64,000 bases of DNA from Cyclobacteriaceae bacterium (GCA_028278225.1 JANQEU010000075.1:405520-469519); one strand, 5' to 3'. Positions 18,374 through 28,120 are shown, counted from the first letter of the stretch. The notes: a model not told the origin generated them from the sequence alone. Numbers and translations: made by a program.

Positions 18374-20271
18374 ATTTGCGCTTATTAAGATACCAGCTGC
18401 CGTTTTTGATTGCATTCGTTTCAACGGGTGTTTTCGCTCAGACAAATCAGAATGAATACCTTGAGGCGAAAAGACTTTTCAACAACGGCAATTACGCGGC
18501 TTCAGCAGGGGCCTTTGGAGCCTTGAAAGAGGACGGAACTTTTGGCCCTTATGCACGGTTTTACAACGCTCTGGCCAGGTATAAAGTCGGGAGTTTTCGA
18601 AATGCCCGGGAAGAATGGAAAACATTACGTTCATTATATCCCACATGGCAGCATACAATTGAGGTTCTCTATTGGCTGACAATATCTTCATTTGAGTTGG
18701 GCGAAATTGAAGAAGGCCTGGAATTTCTTGAAACTTATACGGACCGGGCAACGTCAGTTTCCCTTTCAAGACAGACCATACCAAAATACTTGGCAAACTC
18801 GGAATTAGATGATTTGATCACATATAATGAGGCTTATCCCAAGAACAGGGAAATAGCGATGATGCTGGCAACCAAAGTTAGTCAGCAACCTTACTCACAG
18901 CGTGATTCGGAGTTGCTGGAAAGATTGATTCTTGATCACAATCTTGAACCAACAGGATTGATCGATAAAGATATTGAGAACGTATTCCGGTCTGCTTATA
19001 CTGTGGCAATAGTCCTCCCATTTATGTTCGAGTCATATGAAAACGCAGGTGCTGTGATCCGGAATAAGCTGGTGATGGACTTCTACCAGGGACTGCTTCT
19101 GGCTCAGGAGGATCTGGACACATTAGGGATGAGACTGGAATTATTACCCTACGATACAAAAAAGAGTGAGGATACTACCAGGGAATTATTAACCCACATT
19201 GAAAATGCCGATTTGATCGTTGGCCCGCTGTATCCGGGCCCGATAGAAGTCATCCGGGAACTCTCAAAAGCAGAGAAAATCAACATGGTCAACCCCTTGA
19301 CGAGCAATACGGAGTACATAGGGGACAATCCGTTTGCTTATTTGTTCCGGGCGGGTTACCCGACAATGGCCCGCCAGCTTGCGGCATATGCCGCGTCAAA
19401 CCATGACAATAACAGCGCGTTGGTTTACTTCGGCAATAACATTCGAGACTCTCTCTTTGCAGAGCAATACAGGGAGGTCATGATAGCCGAAGGAAAAGAG
19501 ATCCTGGATTTCAGGTCGCTCGATGAACTTTCAGCAAAAGCACTGCTGGACACGTTGATTGAACAATACGAAGAAATCTACCCAAAGGAAGTGGCCGATT
19601 CAATTGCCGAGATCGAGGGAAGGTTTGTGAAGACCAGGAGACTTAAAACAGATGAGGAGGAACTAATGGAGGAAGATCCTGAATTTACCATTCCATACTT
19701 CCTGGAAGAAGATGAGGAAGGAAATGTGGTCGAGGAAGACCCCGAGAAGCTTGTGGCATACGAGATGAAATTTAAAGTTCGCAGAGACACAGCGGGTTCG
19801 ATTCTCATTGCCACCAGATCCAATACCATTGCAAACAATATAATTAGTGCAGTGGCGACACGTGAAGACAGCACCGGTTTATATGGCTATGGAAACTGGT
19901 TTGAATTCAAAGTTGCCACATACCATTTGCTCGAACAGGTGAGGGCAAAGGTGGTCTTGCCTGATTTTCTGGATAAGACCTCCGACCGGTATCGGGAACT
20001 CGAAAACCGGTTTATGCTAAGCTATTCCGCCATTCCGTCGGAGTATCACTTTCATGGATATGAGTTCGGCCGGTTTATCGGAAAGATGCTCCATGAAAAT
20101 GGAAAGTATTTTCAAAATGGTTTCTATGATTCCGGCCTTATTCCGGGATACCTGTCTGCGGGATTTGATTTTAGAGGTGCTAATGACAACCAGATCGCTC
20201 CAATTGTTACTATCCAGAATTATAAGATATTTCCTGTAAATAATCGAATCATTGAAAGCGAAGAACAGTAA
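18364..20271 (+). CDS. TPR and periplasmic ligand-binding (branched-chain amino acid type) protein
   Basis: A 635-residue protein with a signal peptide ending near residue 21 (TGVFAQ). Residues 25-200 contain TPR-like helices ([35 protein letters not shown]). From about 215 a type I periplasmic-binding fold follows ([59 protein letters not shown]). Near residues 430-465 an acidic insertion rich in Glu and Asp interrupts the fold. No transporter genes adjoin it, so it may be a sensor or scaffold. It overlaps guaA by 10 bases and hemL by 20. Confidence 0.82.
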   Translation: MGINLRLLRYQLPFLIAFVSTGVFAQTNQNEYLEAKRLFNNGNYAASAGAFGALKEDGTFGPYARFYNALARYKVGSFRNAREEWKTLRSLYPTWQHTIEVLYWLTISSFELGEIEEGLEFLETYTDRATSVSLSRQTIPKYLANSELDDLITYNEAYPKNREIAMMLATKVSQQPYSQRDSELLERLILDHNLEPTGLIDKDIENVFRSAYTVAIVLPFMFESYENAGAVIRNKLVMDFYQGLLLAQEDLDTLGMRLELLPYDTKKSEDTTRELLTHIENADLIVGPLYPGPIEVIRELSKAEKINMVNPLTSNTEYIGDNPFAYLFRAGYPTMARQLAAYAASNHDNNSALVYFGNNIRDSLFAEQYREVMIAEGKEILDFRSLDELSAKALLDTLIEQYEEIYPKEVADSIAEIEGRFVKTRRLKTDEEELMEEDPEFTIPYFLEEDEEGNVVEEDPEKLVAYEMKFKVRRDTAGSILIATRSNTIANNIISAVATREDSTGLYGYGNWFEFKVATYHLLEQVRAKVVLPDFLDKTSDRYRELENRFMLSYSAIPSEYHFHGYEFGRFIGKMLHENGKYFQNGFYDSGLIPGYLSAGFDFRGANDNQIAPIVTIQNYKIFPVNNRIIESEEQ

Positions 20272-21538
20272 TTCACTTTTTTCCAGGGCCGTTGACATTA
20301 TTCCCGGTGGAGTCAATTCACCCGTACGGGCCTTTAAAGCTGTTGGAGGTGACCCGCTATTTATAAAATCCGCCCGGGGAGCCTATTTAACTGATGAGGA
20401 TGATAATAGGTACATTGACATGATCAATTCCTGGGGTCCGATGATCCTGGGTCATGCCAAACCGGAGGTGGAGGAGGCAATTATGAAAGCGGTGAGAGAT
20501 TCACCTTCTTTCGGAGCTCCGGGGAGAAAAGAAGTGGAAATAGCAGAGTTAATCGTTGACATGGTACCCTCCGTGGAAAAAATCAGGATGGTCAATTCGG
20601 GAACGGAGGCAACAATGTCTGCCATAAGATTAGCACGTGGATTTACGGGTCGTGATAAGATCATAAAGTTTGAAGGCTGCTATCATGGTCATGGAGATTC
20701 ATTTCTTATTGCTGCCGGCAGCGGTGCAGCGACTATGGGAACTCCTGACAGTCCCGGTGTTACAAAAAGTACAGCTGGGGATACGCTTCTGGCCTCTTTC
20801 AATAACCTTGAAGCAGTGTCGGATCTGGTTCAGCGGCATTCCAAAGATCTGGCAGCGATCATTGTGGAGCCCGTGGGAGGGAACATGGGATGTGTACTCC
20901 CGGAAGCGGGCTTTCTTGAAGGACTGAGGAAGCTTTGTGATGAAAATGGAATAGTGTTAATCTTTGATGAGGTAATGACCGGGTTTCGCCTGGCGAAAGG
21001 AGGCGCACAGGAGCGGTTTGGAGTCACCCCTGATCTCACAACACTTGGGAAAATTATTGGTGGCGGACTCCCCGTAGGTGCATACGGCGGGAAAAGAGAA
21101 ATAATGGATTTCGTTTCTCCTCAGGGTCCGGTATATCAGGCAGGTACTTTATCAGGAAACCCGGTGGCGATGGCAGCAGGGATTGCCACATTAAAAGTTT
21201 TACAGCATGATACTTCGATTTACAATCACCTGGAAAAAGTCGGCTCAAGGATCGTTGAGAGCCTGGAGCAGGGCCTGATCAAATATAATCTCCCATATAC
21301 CATCAATCGGATTGGGAGCATGTTTACGCTTTTCTTTACAGATCAGAAGGTTATTGATTTCGAAACGGCAAAGTCCTGTAACCTTGATTTATTCGGGAGA
21401 TACTTCAGGCAAATGCTGGATAGAGGAGTCTATCTGGCGCCGAGTCAATTTGAGAGTTTATTTATTTCATTAGCCATAAATGAGTCTGAAATTGATCATA
21501 TCATCAAAGCCCATGAGAAATCGCTTGAGGTTCTTTGA
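20252..21538 (+). CDS. hemL: glutamate-1-semialdehyde 2,1-aminomutase
   Basis: A 428-residue PLP enzyme that makes 5-aminolevulinate for haem synthesis. The N-terminus SRAVDIIPGGVNSPVRAF, the MVNSGTEATMSAIRLARGF motif, IIVEPVGGNMG, FDEVMTGFR and the PLP-lysine motif TLGKIIGGGLPVGAYGG (near 266) identify it. The start is a TTG at 20252. It is the only usable start between an in-frame stop at 20237 and the conserved N-terminus. It overlaps the preceding gene by 20 bases, which suggests coupled translation. Confidence 0.97.
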   Translation: MKAKNSNSLFSRAVDIIPGGVNSPVRAFKAVGGDPLFIKSARGAYLTDEDDNRYIDMINSWGPMILGHAKPEVEEAIMKAVRDSPSFGAPGRKEVEIAELIVDMVPSVEKIRMVNSGTEATMSAIRLARGFTGRDKIIKFEGCYHGHGDSFLIAAGSGAATMGTPDSPGVTKSTAGDTLLASFNNLEAVSDLVQRHSKDLAAIIVEPVGGNMGCVLPEAGFLEGLRKLCDENGIVLIFDEVMTGFRLAKGGAQERFGVTPDLTTLGKIIGGGLPVGAYGGKREIMDFVSPQGPVYQAGTLSGNPVAMAAGIATLKVLQHDTSIYNHLEKVGSRIVESLEQGLIKYNLPYTINRIGSMFTLFFTDQKVIDFETAKSCNLDLFGRYFRQMLDRGVYLAPSQFESLFISLAINESEIDHIIKAHEKSLEVL

Positions 21539-21674
21539 TCATAAATACCAAGCCATTTACAAACAAATTCAGACAGTCCAATTGTGTTAAGAATTCTTCT
21601 GCTGGTAATAGGAATACTTGAGGGTGATTAGTCCATTAGATTAATTATGTGTTCGATTGATTATTTTTGAAAAA

Positions 21675-21896
21675 ATGAACATACATACCAAATATCAATC
21701 TTTGAGCCCTGATGCCAAGAAGCAGGTTGAAAACTTTCTGGACTTTCTTCTGAGTAAGCAACAACATGGGGAGACATTTGATATCGATACCTGGAAAAAA
21801 AATATAAAAAATATTCCCAAGTGGTCAGATGAGGAGTTAGCTGTTTTCGAAGAGAATAGAAAGTTATTTAACAAGTGGCCTTCGCCAAAATGGTAA
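21675..21896 (+). CDS. antitoxin-like protein, DUF2281 type
   Basis: A 73-residue protein starting MNIHTKYQSLSPDAKKQVE. The helix PDAKKQVENFLDFLLSKQ resembles the N-terminus of DUF2281/VapB-like antitoxins. The C-terminus is charged and ends FNKWPSPKW. The ATG at 21675 is chosen over an upstream in-frame TTG at 21657. Its stop overlaps the start of a PIN-domain gene, the normal order for a VapBC pair. It would bind and neutralise the toxin and probably repress the operon. Confidence 0.75.
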   Translation: MNIHTKYQSLSPDAKKQVENFLDFLLSKQQHGETFDIDTWKKNIKNIPKWSDEELAVFEENRKLFNKWPSPKW

Positions 21897-22261
21897 TCGA
21901 TACAGGAATATTCATTGATTATTTAAGGGCAAGTAATAAATCAAAAACTGCGCTTTTTCAACTGAAATCAGATCAGGAAATATATGTGTCCCCGGTCACA
22001 GTTTATGAACTTTACATGGGTGCAACCGATTCGGTCAAACATGAACATGTGTCTAAGTTACTCGACAAAATACCAATTTTAGAGTTTAATGAAGCTGTAG
22101 CCATTAAATCTGCCGAAATTTATCATATGCTCAGAAAAAGAAATGAGATGATAGATTTCAGGGATATTTTTATTGGAGCAACAGCTATTGTCTATGAACT
22201 AGCTTTAAACACATTGAATAAAAAACATTTTCAAAGAATTTCAGGACTGCAACTGGTATAA
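21890..22261 (+). CDS. PIN-domain ribonuclease toxin, VapC-like
   Basis: A 123-residue PIN protein. Conserved acidic residues are visible: Asp in MVIDTGIFIDYL, Glu in VYELYMG, Asp in IDFRDIFIGATAI, and the terminal TLNKKHFQRISGL in place of the usual TNNxKHFxRI. VapC toxins cleave tRNA or rRNA. The ATG at 21890 is preferred over an upstream GTG at 21875 because the protein then begins directly with MVIDTG. It overlaps the antitoxin stop. The motif set suggests an active enzyme. Confidence 0.88.
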   Translation: MVIDTGIFIDYLRASNKSKTALFQLKSDQEIYVSPVTVYELYMGATDSVKHEHVSKLLDKIPILEFNEAVAIKSAEIYHMLRKRNEMIDFRDIFIGATAIVYELALNTLNKKHFQRISGLQLV

Positions 22262-22422
22262 GATTTTGACAATTTTTATAGGCACATGATCAACGACCCA
22301 GAAAATTCCATTTCTGTTGAACTCCTGTCATAAAAACCAATAATCCCTTCCTTCCTCCAGGCTTAACTGATTAAGATAATTGTTGATTTCTGCCCGGACA
22401 TTGGGCAGGGGATATACGGCGA

Positions 22423-23322
22423 TTAAAATTTGCGGTGAATCAAACTTTTCATTTCCTTGTAGCAGGTGATATTTTTACCTTGCATCATTTTTTCCTGTGA
22501 GGGGATGTCCATCCAATGGAAATCACGCTTATGATTGTCCAAAAGTTTGGCCGTTATCTTCCCCTTGGTATTTGTGCCCCACAAAAGGAGATCGCCTTTT
22601 TTGTCATCCAGGGCCAGAAATTGTCCAATTTTTAGTTTGAAAAATGATTCCTGATTGTATCCTTCAAACAATTTTGAAGCCCTGTTTTCATGTTCCCGCC
22701 ACTTCAATGTGATTTCCGGTACACATTTGATATTAAACCTGTTTTTGTACCATTTGAAAGCTAAGTGATAATCATCCGGGTATTCAAGATGATCGAATCC
22801 ATCTATCTTTTTTAAATCGGCAGTCCTTCCCATCCAATTCGGTGCTGCTACTATACATTCCCTGTATATATTCTTCCATTGGTTACCATGCAGGTTTATG
22901 TCATTCAGCCAGTTCTCATATTTTTTATATCCCTCGCTTACACCCGCCTGCGGGAAGTATTTGATCAACCCTGTGATAATGGTGTTCCCGGGTGATCCTT
23001 CTATTGCTTCAACCATCTTTTTCAACCAATTCACCGGCATAATATCGTCTCCATCCATTCTTGTCAGGTAGGTACCCCTTACCTTGTGGAAACCTGTTTT
23101 CAAAGCATCAATCAATCCACTTCCCTCGTTTCGGAAGAGGCGAATGCGATTATCACCAACCAGGTATTTTTGTATAATGAAGGCCGTCTTGTCTGTGGAA
23201 TGGTCATCTATTATAACCAGCTCCCAGTCTTCAAATGTTTGATTTTTAATGGAATCCAGACAGTCACTGATAAATGGCTCCTCATTTCTAACAGGTATTA
23301 AAATACTTACTTCCGGACGCAT
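22423..23322 (-). CDS. glycosyltransferase family 2
   Basis: A 299-residue GT-A glycosyltransferase. N-terminal EVSILIPVRNEEPFISDCL and VIIDDHSTDKT bind the nucleotide sugar, and RMDGDDIMP holds the DxD-type metal site near residue 92. No membrane segments, so it acts at the cytoplasmic face. The C-terminal part ends in a region that resembles a nucleotide-binding motif (LLLWGTNTKGKITAKLL near 260). It follows kdsB and a small membrane protein, so lipopolysaccharide or surface glycan assembly is likely. Acceptor unknown. Confidence 0.9.
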   Translation of the reverse strand: MRPEVSILIPVRNEEPFISDCLDSIKNQTFEDWELVIIDDHSTDKTAFIIQKYLVGDNRIRLFRNEGSGLIDALKTGFHKVRGTYLTRMDGDDIMPVNWLKKMVEAIEGSPGNTIITGLIKYFPQAGVSEGYKKYENWLNDINLHGNQWKNIYRECIVAAPNWMGRTADLKKIDGFDHLEYPDDYHLAFKWYKNRFNIKCVPEITLKWREHENRASKLFEGYNQESFFKLKIGQFLALDDKKGDLLLWGTNTKGKITAKLLDNHKRDFHWMDIPSQEKMMQGKNITCYKEMKSLIHRKF

Positions 23323-23337
23323 TTTTCGAATCCTGTC

Positions 23338-23517
23338 TCAGGAGTCCTTCCTTTTGTCTTCTTTTATAAATTTATTTGTCAGCCAGGACAGGCCCCACAG
23401 GCCTAAAGCCGCCAGTGTATACTCCATTTGATTTTCCTGGCTTCTTATAGAAATCCAGAAGGCTATGATCGCCAGAATGATCAAAGTCCAGACAACAACA
23501 CGCTTGACCTCAATCAT
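23338..23517 (-). CDS. small membrane protein of unknown function (59 residues)
   Basis: A short frame from ATG at 23517 to TGA at 23338, 59 residues. The sequence begins MIEVKRVVVWTLIILAIIAF, has one membrane helix near 7-24 and a second hydrophobic stretch at 34-47 (TLAALGLWGLSWL), and ends in a basic and acidic tail (KEDKRKDS). It starts eight bases inside kdsB and ends 15 bases before the glycosyltransferase, filling the gap exactly, which supports it as a real operon member. No family recognised. Confidence 0.65.
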   Translation of the reverse strand: MIEVKRVVVWTLIILAIIAFWISIRSQENQMEYTLAALGLWGLSWLTNKFIKEDKRKDS

Positions 23518-24241
23518 TAAGAGAGATTATTCGTTCCAGATCCTCCGGAGAGTCTATTCCCGAGCTTTCGAATTGGGTCTCATTAAGTTTTATCCCGTAC
23601 CCATTTTCAAGCCAGCGCAGTTGTTCGAGGCTTTCAGCAATTTCCAGACCGGAGGTCGGAAGCATGCTGATTTTTTTCAGTATATCAGCTCTGTAGCCAT
23701 AAATGCCGATATGTTTCCAGAATGTGTGGTCAACTAATCGGCTCTTACCGGAAACACTTCCTGTATGTGGTATGCATTGCCTGCTGAAATATAGAGCTTG
23801 ACGGTTTTTATCTACTGTTACCTTCACTACATTGGGATTATCGAGTTCGGAACTATCCCTGATTTCCTTCATCAAAGTGACTATTTCGTTTTTCCCATTG
23901 CAAATACTAATCAACTCATCAATTTGCCCGGGGTGGAGAAATGGCTCGTCCCCCTGAATATTTAAAATGTAATCCGAATCCAGATCTGCGGCAATTTCCG
24001 CACATCTTTCGGTTCCATTCCTGTGCGCCGAAGAAGTCATCACAACTTTTCCATCGAAGGATTCGACCTCTTTGAAAATTCTTTCGTCGTCTGTGGCAAC
24101 TAAGATGTCGGAAAGCCGGTTTGATTTGCTTGCCTGTTCATAGACCCTGCGGATCATTGTCTTCCCACTGATATCAATTAATGGCTTTCCGGGAAATCTG
24201 ACAGATTGATACCGTGAAGGGATTATCCCTGTTACTTTCAT
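23510..24241 (-). CDS. kdsB: 3-deoxy-manno-octulosonate cytidylyltransferase
   Basis: A 243-residue CMP-Kdo synthetase, which activates Kdo with CTP for lipopolysaccharide inner core. The N-terminal nucleotide-binding motif IPSRYQSVRFPGKPL, the RVYEQASKS helix, NIQGDEPF with its catalytic Asp, and HIGIYGYRADIL are diagnostic. The length matches the family. It overlaps the nfeD-like gene by four bases (ATGA), and its own end overlaps the small membrane gene by eight. Presence of Kdo indicates an organism with classical lipopolysaccharide. Confidence 0.96.
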   Translation of the reverse strand: MKVTGIIPSRYQSVRFPGKPLIDISGKTMIRRVYEQASKSNRLSDILVATDDERIFKEVESFDGKVVMTSSAHRNGTERCAEIAADLDSDYILNIQGDEPFLHPGQIDELISICNGKNEIVTLMKEIRDSSELDNPNVVKVTVDKNRQALYFSRQCIPHTGSVSGKSRLVDHTFWKHIGIYGYRADILKKISMLPTSGLEIAESLEQLRWLENGYGIKLNETQFESSGIDSPEDLERIISLND

Positions 24242-25572
24242 TTAATTTTCTTCACTTTTAGCGAAGTTCCCTGGGCTGAAATCACTTCCACTTCATCTCC
24301 TTGATTAATGTAGTCTCCCCTGGTAAAGGCATCATAAATATCACCATTGATCATTATTTTACCGCTTGGTCTAAGTACCGTATAAGCAGTGCCTTTTTTC
24401 CCCACCAGGGAGTCATCATAAAACATAGAGGTAAATCCTTCCTGACTTTCCTGTGTCTCCTGCAACGCAATACGACTGAAGACCCTGCTATTCGCCAGAC
24501 GGACTCCTCCGAAGAACATCACAATGACGGCTCCCAGAAGCGCTGCCAGGGTAGTGGCAATAGCCTTGAATATTTCTCCAGGATCCACAAAGTCGAATTG
24601 AAATCCGTCATTATTGATCATGACAAGGACCAGGGCTCCGAGTGTGCAGACAATACCCAATACTCCAGCCACCCCAAATCCAGGCAGGACAAATATTTCC
24701 ACCGCTATTAAGATCACCCCGATGATGAACATTGCAATTTCCCAGTTTTCCGCAAGCCCATTCAGGTAGTATGGAATAAAATACAGGAGTGCCGCAATGA
24801 TGGATGCTGCAATCGGGAATCCAACACCTGGAGTCTGAAGTTCAAAATAGATGCCGCCAATGATGATCAGAATCAGAATACCACTTACAAATGGATTGAG
24901 GAACAGGGAAATCACCTTTTCAGTACTGTCCAATTCAAAAACTTCAATTTCATAATTCTCCACGTTGGTTCTTTCCAGTATTTCCTCTACACTTTCAGCT
25001 CTTCCCTCACAATAACCCCATCTAATGGCTTCGGATACCGAAAACGTGAGAACCTTGCCCTCCGTGGCGATGCTATCCAGGTCAATGTCCTCATCCACCA
25101 TAGCTTCGGCAATTTTAGGATCCCGCCCCTGTGCTTCAGCAGTAGACCTCATAATCGATCTCATGTATGACTGGTATTTGTCAGGCGCTGCTTCTCCATC
25201 CATGACAACAACAGTTGCTGCTCCGATACTTGATCCCCGTGCCATGTAAATGCTGTCGCAGGCAATGGAAATCAAAGCCCCGGCTGAAGCAGCGTCTTTA
25301 TTGATAAATGCATATATCGGCCTGTCAAAATTCAGGATCCTCGTCCTTATTTCGTCGGCATCATTAAGCGCACCGCCATAGGTATCGAGTTCCAGGACTA
25401 CAAGATCGGCATCAATATCTTCTGCGCGATCCAGTCCCAGTTCCGTATACCTGTTGGTTCTGGGGTCGATGTTGTCCTGGACCTTCAAATGCAGGACTTT
25501 AGTTGGTTCCTCCTGACTTAATCCCGGGTTTGCCAGCAGTAGGAGTCCGGCCACTAATCCAAAAATCTTCAT
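24238..25572 (-). CDS. NfeD family membrane-bound serine protease
   Basis: A 444-residue long-form NfeD protein. A signal peptide is followed by a ClpP-like protease domain with LELDTYGGALNDADEIRTRI, the catalytic serine in KDAASAGALIS (Ser96) and a candidate Lys132. Four or five membrane helices lie at about 225-345, then the NfeD-type OB fold (GKKGTAYTVLRPSGKIMINGD) at the C-terminus. Family members cleave stomatin-type proteins and act in membrane quality control. No stomatin gene is adjacent here. ATG 25572 is preferred over a TTG at 25590. Overlaps kdsB by four bases. Confidence 0.93.
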   Translation of the reverse strand: MKIFGLVAGLLLLANPGLSQEEPTKVLHLKVQDNIDPRTNRYTELGLDRAEDIDADLVVLELDTYGGALNDADEIRTRILNFDRPIYAFINKDAASAGALISIACDSIYMARGSSIGAATVVVMDGEAAPDKYQSYMRSIMRSTAEAQGRDPKIAEAMVDEDIDLDSIATEGKVLTFSVSEAIRWGYCEGRAESVEEILERTNVENYEIEVFELDSTEKVISLFLNPFVSGILILIIIGGIYFELQTPGVGFPIAASIIAALLYFIPYYLNGLAENWEIAMFIIGVILIAVEIFVLPGFGVAGVLGIVCTLGALVLVMINNDGFQFDFVDPGEIFKAIATTLAALLGAVIVMFFGGVRLANSRVFSRIALQETQESQEGFTSMFYDDSLVGKKGTAYTVLRPSGKIMINGDIYDAFTRGDYINQGDEVEVISAQGTSLKVKKIK

Positions 25573-25620
25573 ATTTGCTTTTCTTCTCAAGGAACAAATT
25601 TTCTTTAAAAATAATCCAAA

Positions 25621-26385
25621 GTGACCTCATCAGTTTCACCCGATTTCAATAAATCATTTGAGGAGATCATTTGGCAAATATGTTTTGATTGTCAAAATGA
25701 TCAGATCCTTTTGGAATTGCGAAATGAATCATCATTGGATCTGCACTATCACATCATTTCACTCGACAGTTATCGGCATCAAAATGTCGCCAAACCTGAA
25801 AAAGTGGATTGGTGGTCCTCCGTGAAAGGACTTTACGGAAATTTGATTGCTATCCTTCAGTATGAGGATCAGAATAATCCCGGACCGGCAACTTTGATCA
25901 TATTTGATTATGTAAATGGCACGATCAATAAAGAGATCTCCAGCTTTCTTCCTGATCGAATTGATGGCAATGTCCTTACAGGTAGGGTGTACGAAAACCA
26001 TACGGAAAAAGGGATCAAACTGGATCTGAATGATTACGTGGATGGTGAGAAAAACAAAGATCCGGCTAAAGTGTCTTTTCCATTTTTTATAGACGCTGCC
26101 AATCCGGATTTTGAGGTAATCCGGGGATATCTTGAGGGAATTGATACCAATCCAGTTCTGGGAGCTGATTATTTGGAGCACGGCCCAAATATTTTTTTAA
26201 GTTATTACGTTAAGTCCACTAAAGGATTTGATCGGTTCATCCTTTGGATCTATCGTGGAAATATCAGGCTGCACGAGAAGATGGATGAAAACATGAAAGG
26301 AGTATCTTCAGAAAGTTTTATTACTTCGCCAAACCGACTAATATTTGTAAAAAACAGGAGGACATTGGTTTTATATGAAATTTGA
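25621..26385 (+). CDS. DUF4905 domain-containing protein
   Basis: A 254-residue soluble protein with a GTG start at base 25621. The pattern of short strands (IWQICFDCQNDQILLELRN, VDWWSSVKGLYGNLIAILQY, IFLSYYVKSTKGFDRFILW) resembles the DUF4905 family of Cytophagales, a predicted propeller-like fold. No function is known. The last 11 bases overlap the LysM gene start, so the two are coupled. The family call is from memory of its typical sequence and is only moderately sure. Confidence 0.72.
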   Translation: MTSSVSPDFNKSFEEIIWQICFDCQNDQILLELRNESSLDLHYHIISLDSYRHQNVAKPEKVDWWSSVKGLYGNLIAILQYEDQNNPGPATLIIFDYVNGTINKEISSFLPDRIDGNVLTGRVYENHTEKGIKLDLNDYVDGEKNKDPAKVSFPFFIDAANPDFEVIRGYLEGIDTNPVLGADYLEHGPNIFLSYYVKSTKGFDRFILWIYRGNIRLHEKMDENMKGVSSESFITSPNRLIFVKNRRTLVLYEI

Positions 26386-27346
26386 GTTCTTTATCACCGC
26401 ACTTTTTCTGTCAGTTCAGTCTTTCGGAATTACTTCCGACTCAATTCGACTGGAGGAAAAGCGAGGTAATTATTTCATTATTCACCAGGTAGATCCGGGG
26501 GAGACAGTTTATTCCCTGGCAAAACGGTACAACGCAGATGTAAGCTTAATAAACCGCATAAATCGCATTCAAAACAATGAAATTAATGTTGGACAGTTTT
26601 TGGAAATCCCGTATGGAGAAGTCACACTGTCCGGTGAAATACATATTGTCAAAAGGGGTGAGACATTGTTCAGTATTGCTAGGGATTATGGTGTGAAAGT
26701 GGAAGAGATCAAGCGCTGGAATAATCTGAGATCAAATAGCCTTTCGATCGGACAGGAATTAAGTATCGGTGAAGTGATGCCGGTCACTCCGGTCAACGAA
26801 ACGGATAGTGCTGAAGTGGAATCTGACAGCAAGGAATTTTTATATTATGTCCAGACCGGAGAAACCATAGAATCCATTGCTGCCCGGCTCAACACGACCG
26901 TCGATAGCATCAGGTTGTGGAATGATCTTGCGACGAACCAGGTACAAATCGGTCAGAAGTTGATTTTTCCCTTTGAAGTTGAACCTGATAGTATGGACAG
27001 GATAAGTGAAGTTGTAGATTATACAAACACATCTTATGGCTCGAAAATCCGAAAAAAGGAAGAGGGAGGTATTGTGAAAGTTTATGAGCAGGGACTGGCA
27101 AAAAAGATTGATACAACCTTTGATACTGATAAATTTCTAGCCTTGCACCGAAAGCTCAAAGTCGGATCAATTCTTCAGGTGAAGAATATGATGAATAATG
27201 AGACGATCTATGTCCGGATCGTGGGCAAACTGCCTGATACGGGGTTGAATAAAAATGTCATGATCCGTCTGACGCCAATAGCCTTTAAGCGCCTCAGAAT
27301 TGTTGACGACAGGTCTCTTGTCGAGATCAATTATTTCGAGAACTGA
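26375..27346 (+). CDS. secreted LysM-repeat protein with C-terminal double-psi barrel-like domain
   Basis: A 323-residue protein with a signal peptide (to about residue 19). Three LysM peptidoglycan-binding repeats lie near 35-78 (DPGETVYSLAKRYN), 86-130 (KRGETLFSIARDYG) and 150-193 (QTGETIESIAARLN). The C-terminal region from about 225 (GGIVKVYEQGLAKKID, ILQVKNMMNNETIYVRIVG) looks like an RlpA-type barrel. It probably binds the cell wall in the periplasm. It overlaps the DUF4905 gene by 11 bases and lies six bases before the TIGR02757 gene. Confidence 0.9.
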   Translation: MKFEFFITALFLSVQSFGITSDSIRLEEKRGNYFIIHQVDPGETVYSLAKRYNADVSLINRINRIQNNEINVGQFLEIPYGEVTLSGEIHIVKRGETLFSIARDYGVKVEEIKRWNNLRSNSLSIGQELSIGEVMPVTPVNETDSAEVESDSKEFLYYVQTGETIESIAARLNTTVDSIRLWNDLATNQVQIGQKLIFPFEVEPDSMDRISEVVDYTNTSYGSKIRKKEEGGIVKVYEQGLAKKIDTTFDTDKFLALHRKLKVGSILQVKNMMNNETIYVRIVGKLPDTGLNKNVMIRLTPIAFKRLRIVDDRSLVEINYFEN

Positions 27347-27352
27347 TGAGGG

Positions 27353-28120
27353 GTGGCATTTGATCCGGCTTTAAAAGATTTTCTTGACGAAAAGGTTGAT
27401 TTATACAACCAGAAGGATTTCATCCCAAATGATCCCATTTCTATCCCTCATCGGTATTCAAAAAAACAGGATATTGAAATTACGGGTCTGGTAGCGGCTG
27501 TCCTGGCATGGGGTCAGAGGACTACCATAATCAAAAAAGCGAATGAATTTTTTTCTTATATGGATAACGATCCGCACAATTTCATTCTGCACCACTCGGA
27601 GGACGACCTCCGGCCCATATTAAAGTTCAGGCATCGTACATTCAATGACACCGATGCACTTTACTTCATTGAATGGTTCAGGTGGTATTATAAGGATCAC
27701 AACTCCCTTGAGGATGCATTCTATGGTGAAGGCGTTTCTGACCAAAAATCTGCTCTTATCAGATTTTACAACCTCTTTTTCTCACTACCGGATCATCCTC
27801 ATCGAACACGAAAACACATACAAACTCCCGAACGGAAGTCAGCATGCAAGAGGATGAACATGTATCTCAGGTGGATGATCCGCAAAGATGAGAAAGGAGT
27901 GGATTTCGGGTTATGGAAAAAGGCGAAACCGAGCCAGTTGATATGTCCCTGTGATCTGCATGTAGATCGTGTCGGAAGAAAGCTTGGATTGATTTCCAGG
28001 AAACAAACCGACTGGGGTACAGCTGTCGAACTGACGGAAAATCTCAGGGAATTTGATCCGGAAGATCCGGTCAAATATGATTATGCACTTTTTGGATTAG
28101 GCATCATTGAAAAGCTATGA
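27353..28120 (+). CDS. TIGR02757 family protein (DUF2400)
   Basis: A 255-residue protein with a GTG start. FIPNDPISIPHRYSKKQDIEI, LVAAVLAWGQRTTIIKKAN, the FxHRTFNDTDALYFI phrase and the helical C-terminus with CPCDLHVDRVGRKLGLI are hallmarks of this Bacteroidota and spirochaete family. The fold resembles helix-hairpin-helix DNA glycosylases, which hints at nucleic-acid binding, but no activity is established. It begins six bases after the LysM gene and is convergent with pyrE. Confidence 0.9.
   Translation: MAFDPALKDFLDEKVDLYNQKDFIPNDPISIPHRYSKKQDIEITGLVAAVLAWGQRTTIIKKANEFFSYMDNDPHNFILHHSEDDLRPILKFRHRTFNDTDALYFIEWFRWYYKDHNSLEDAFYGEGVSDQKSALIRFYNLFFSLPDHPHRTRKHIQTPERKSACKRMNMYLRWMIRKDEKGVDFGLWKKAKPSQLICPCDLHVDRVGRKLGLISRKQTDWGTAVELTENLREFDPEDPVKYDYALFGLGIIEKL

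Noticed and set aside
22390..22408. Hairpin CTGCCC/GGGCAG between the PIN gene and the glycosyltransferase
   Set aside because: Only 6 bp with a 7-base loop and no T run on either strand, so not a convincing terminator.
23465..23737. Plus-strand frame of 90 codons over the small membrane gene and kdsB
   Set aside because: It overlaps two better supported minus-strand genes; no domain.
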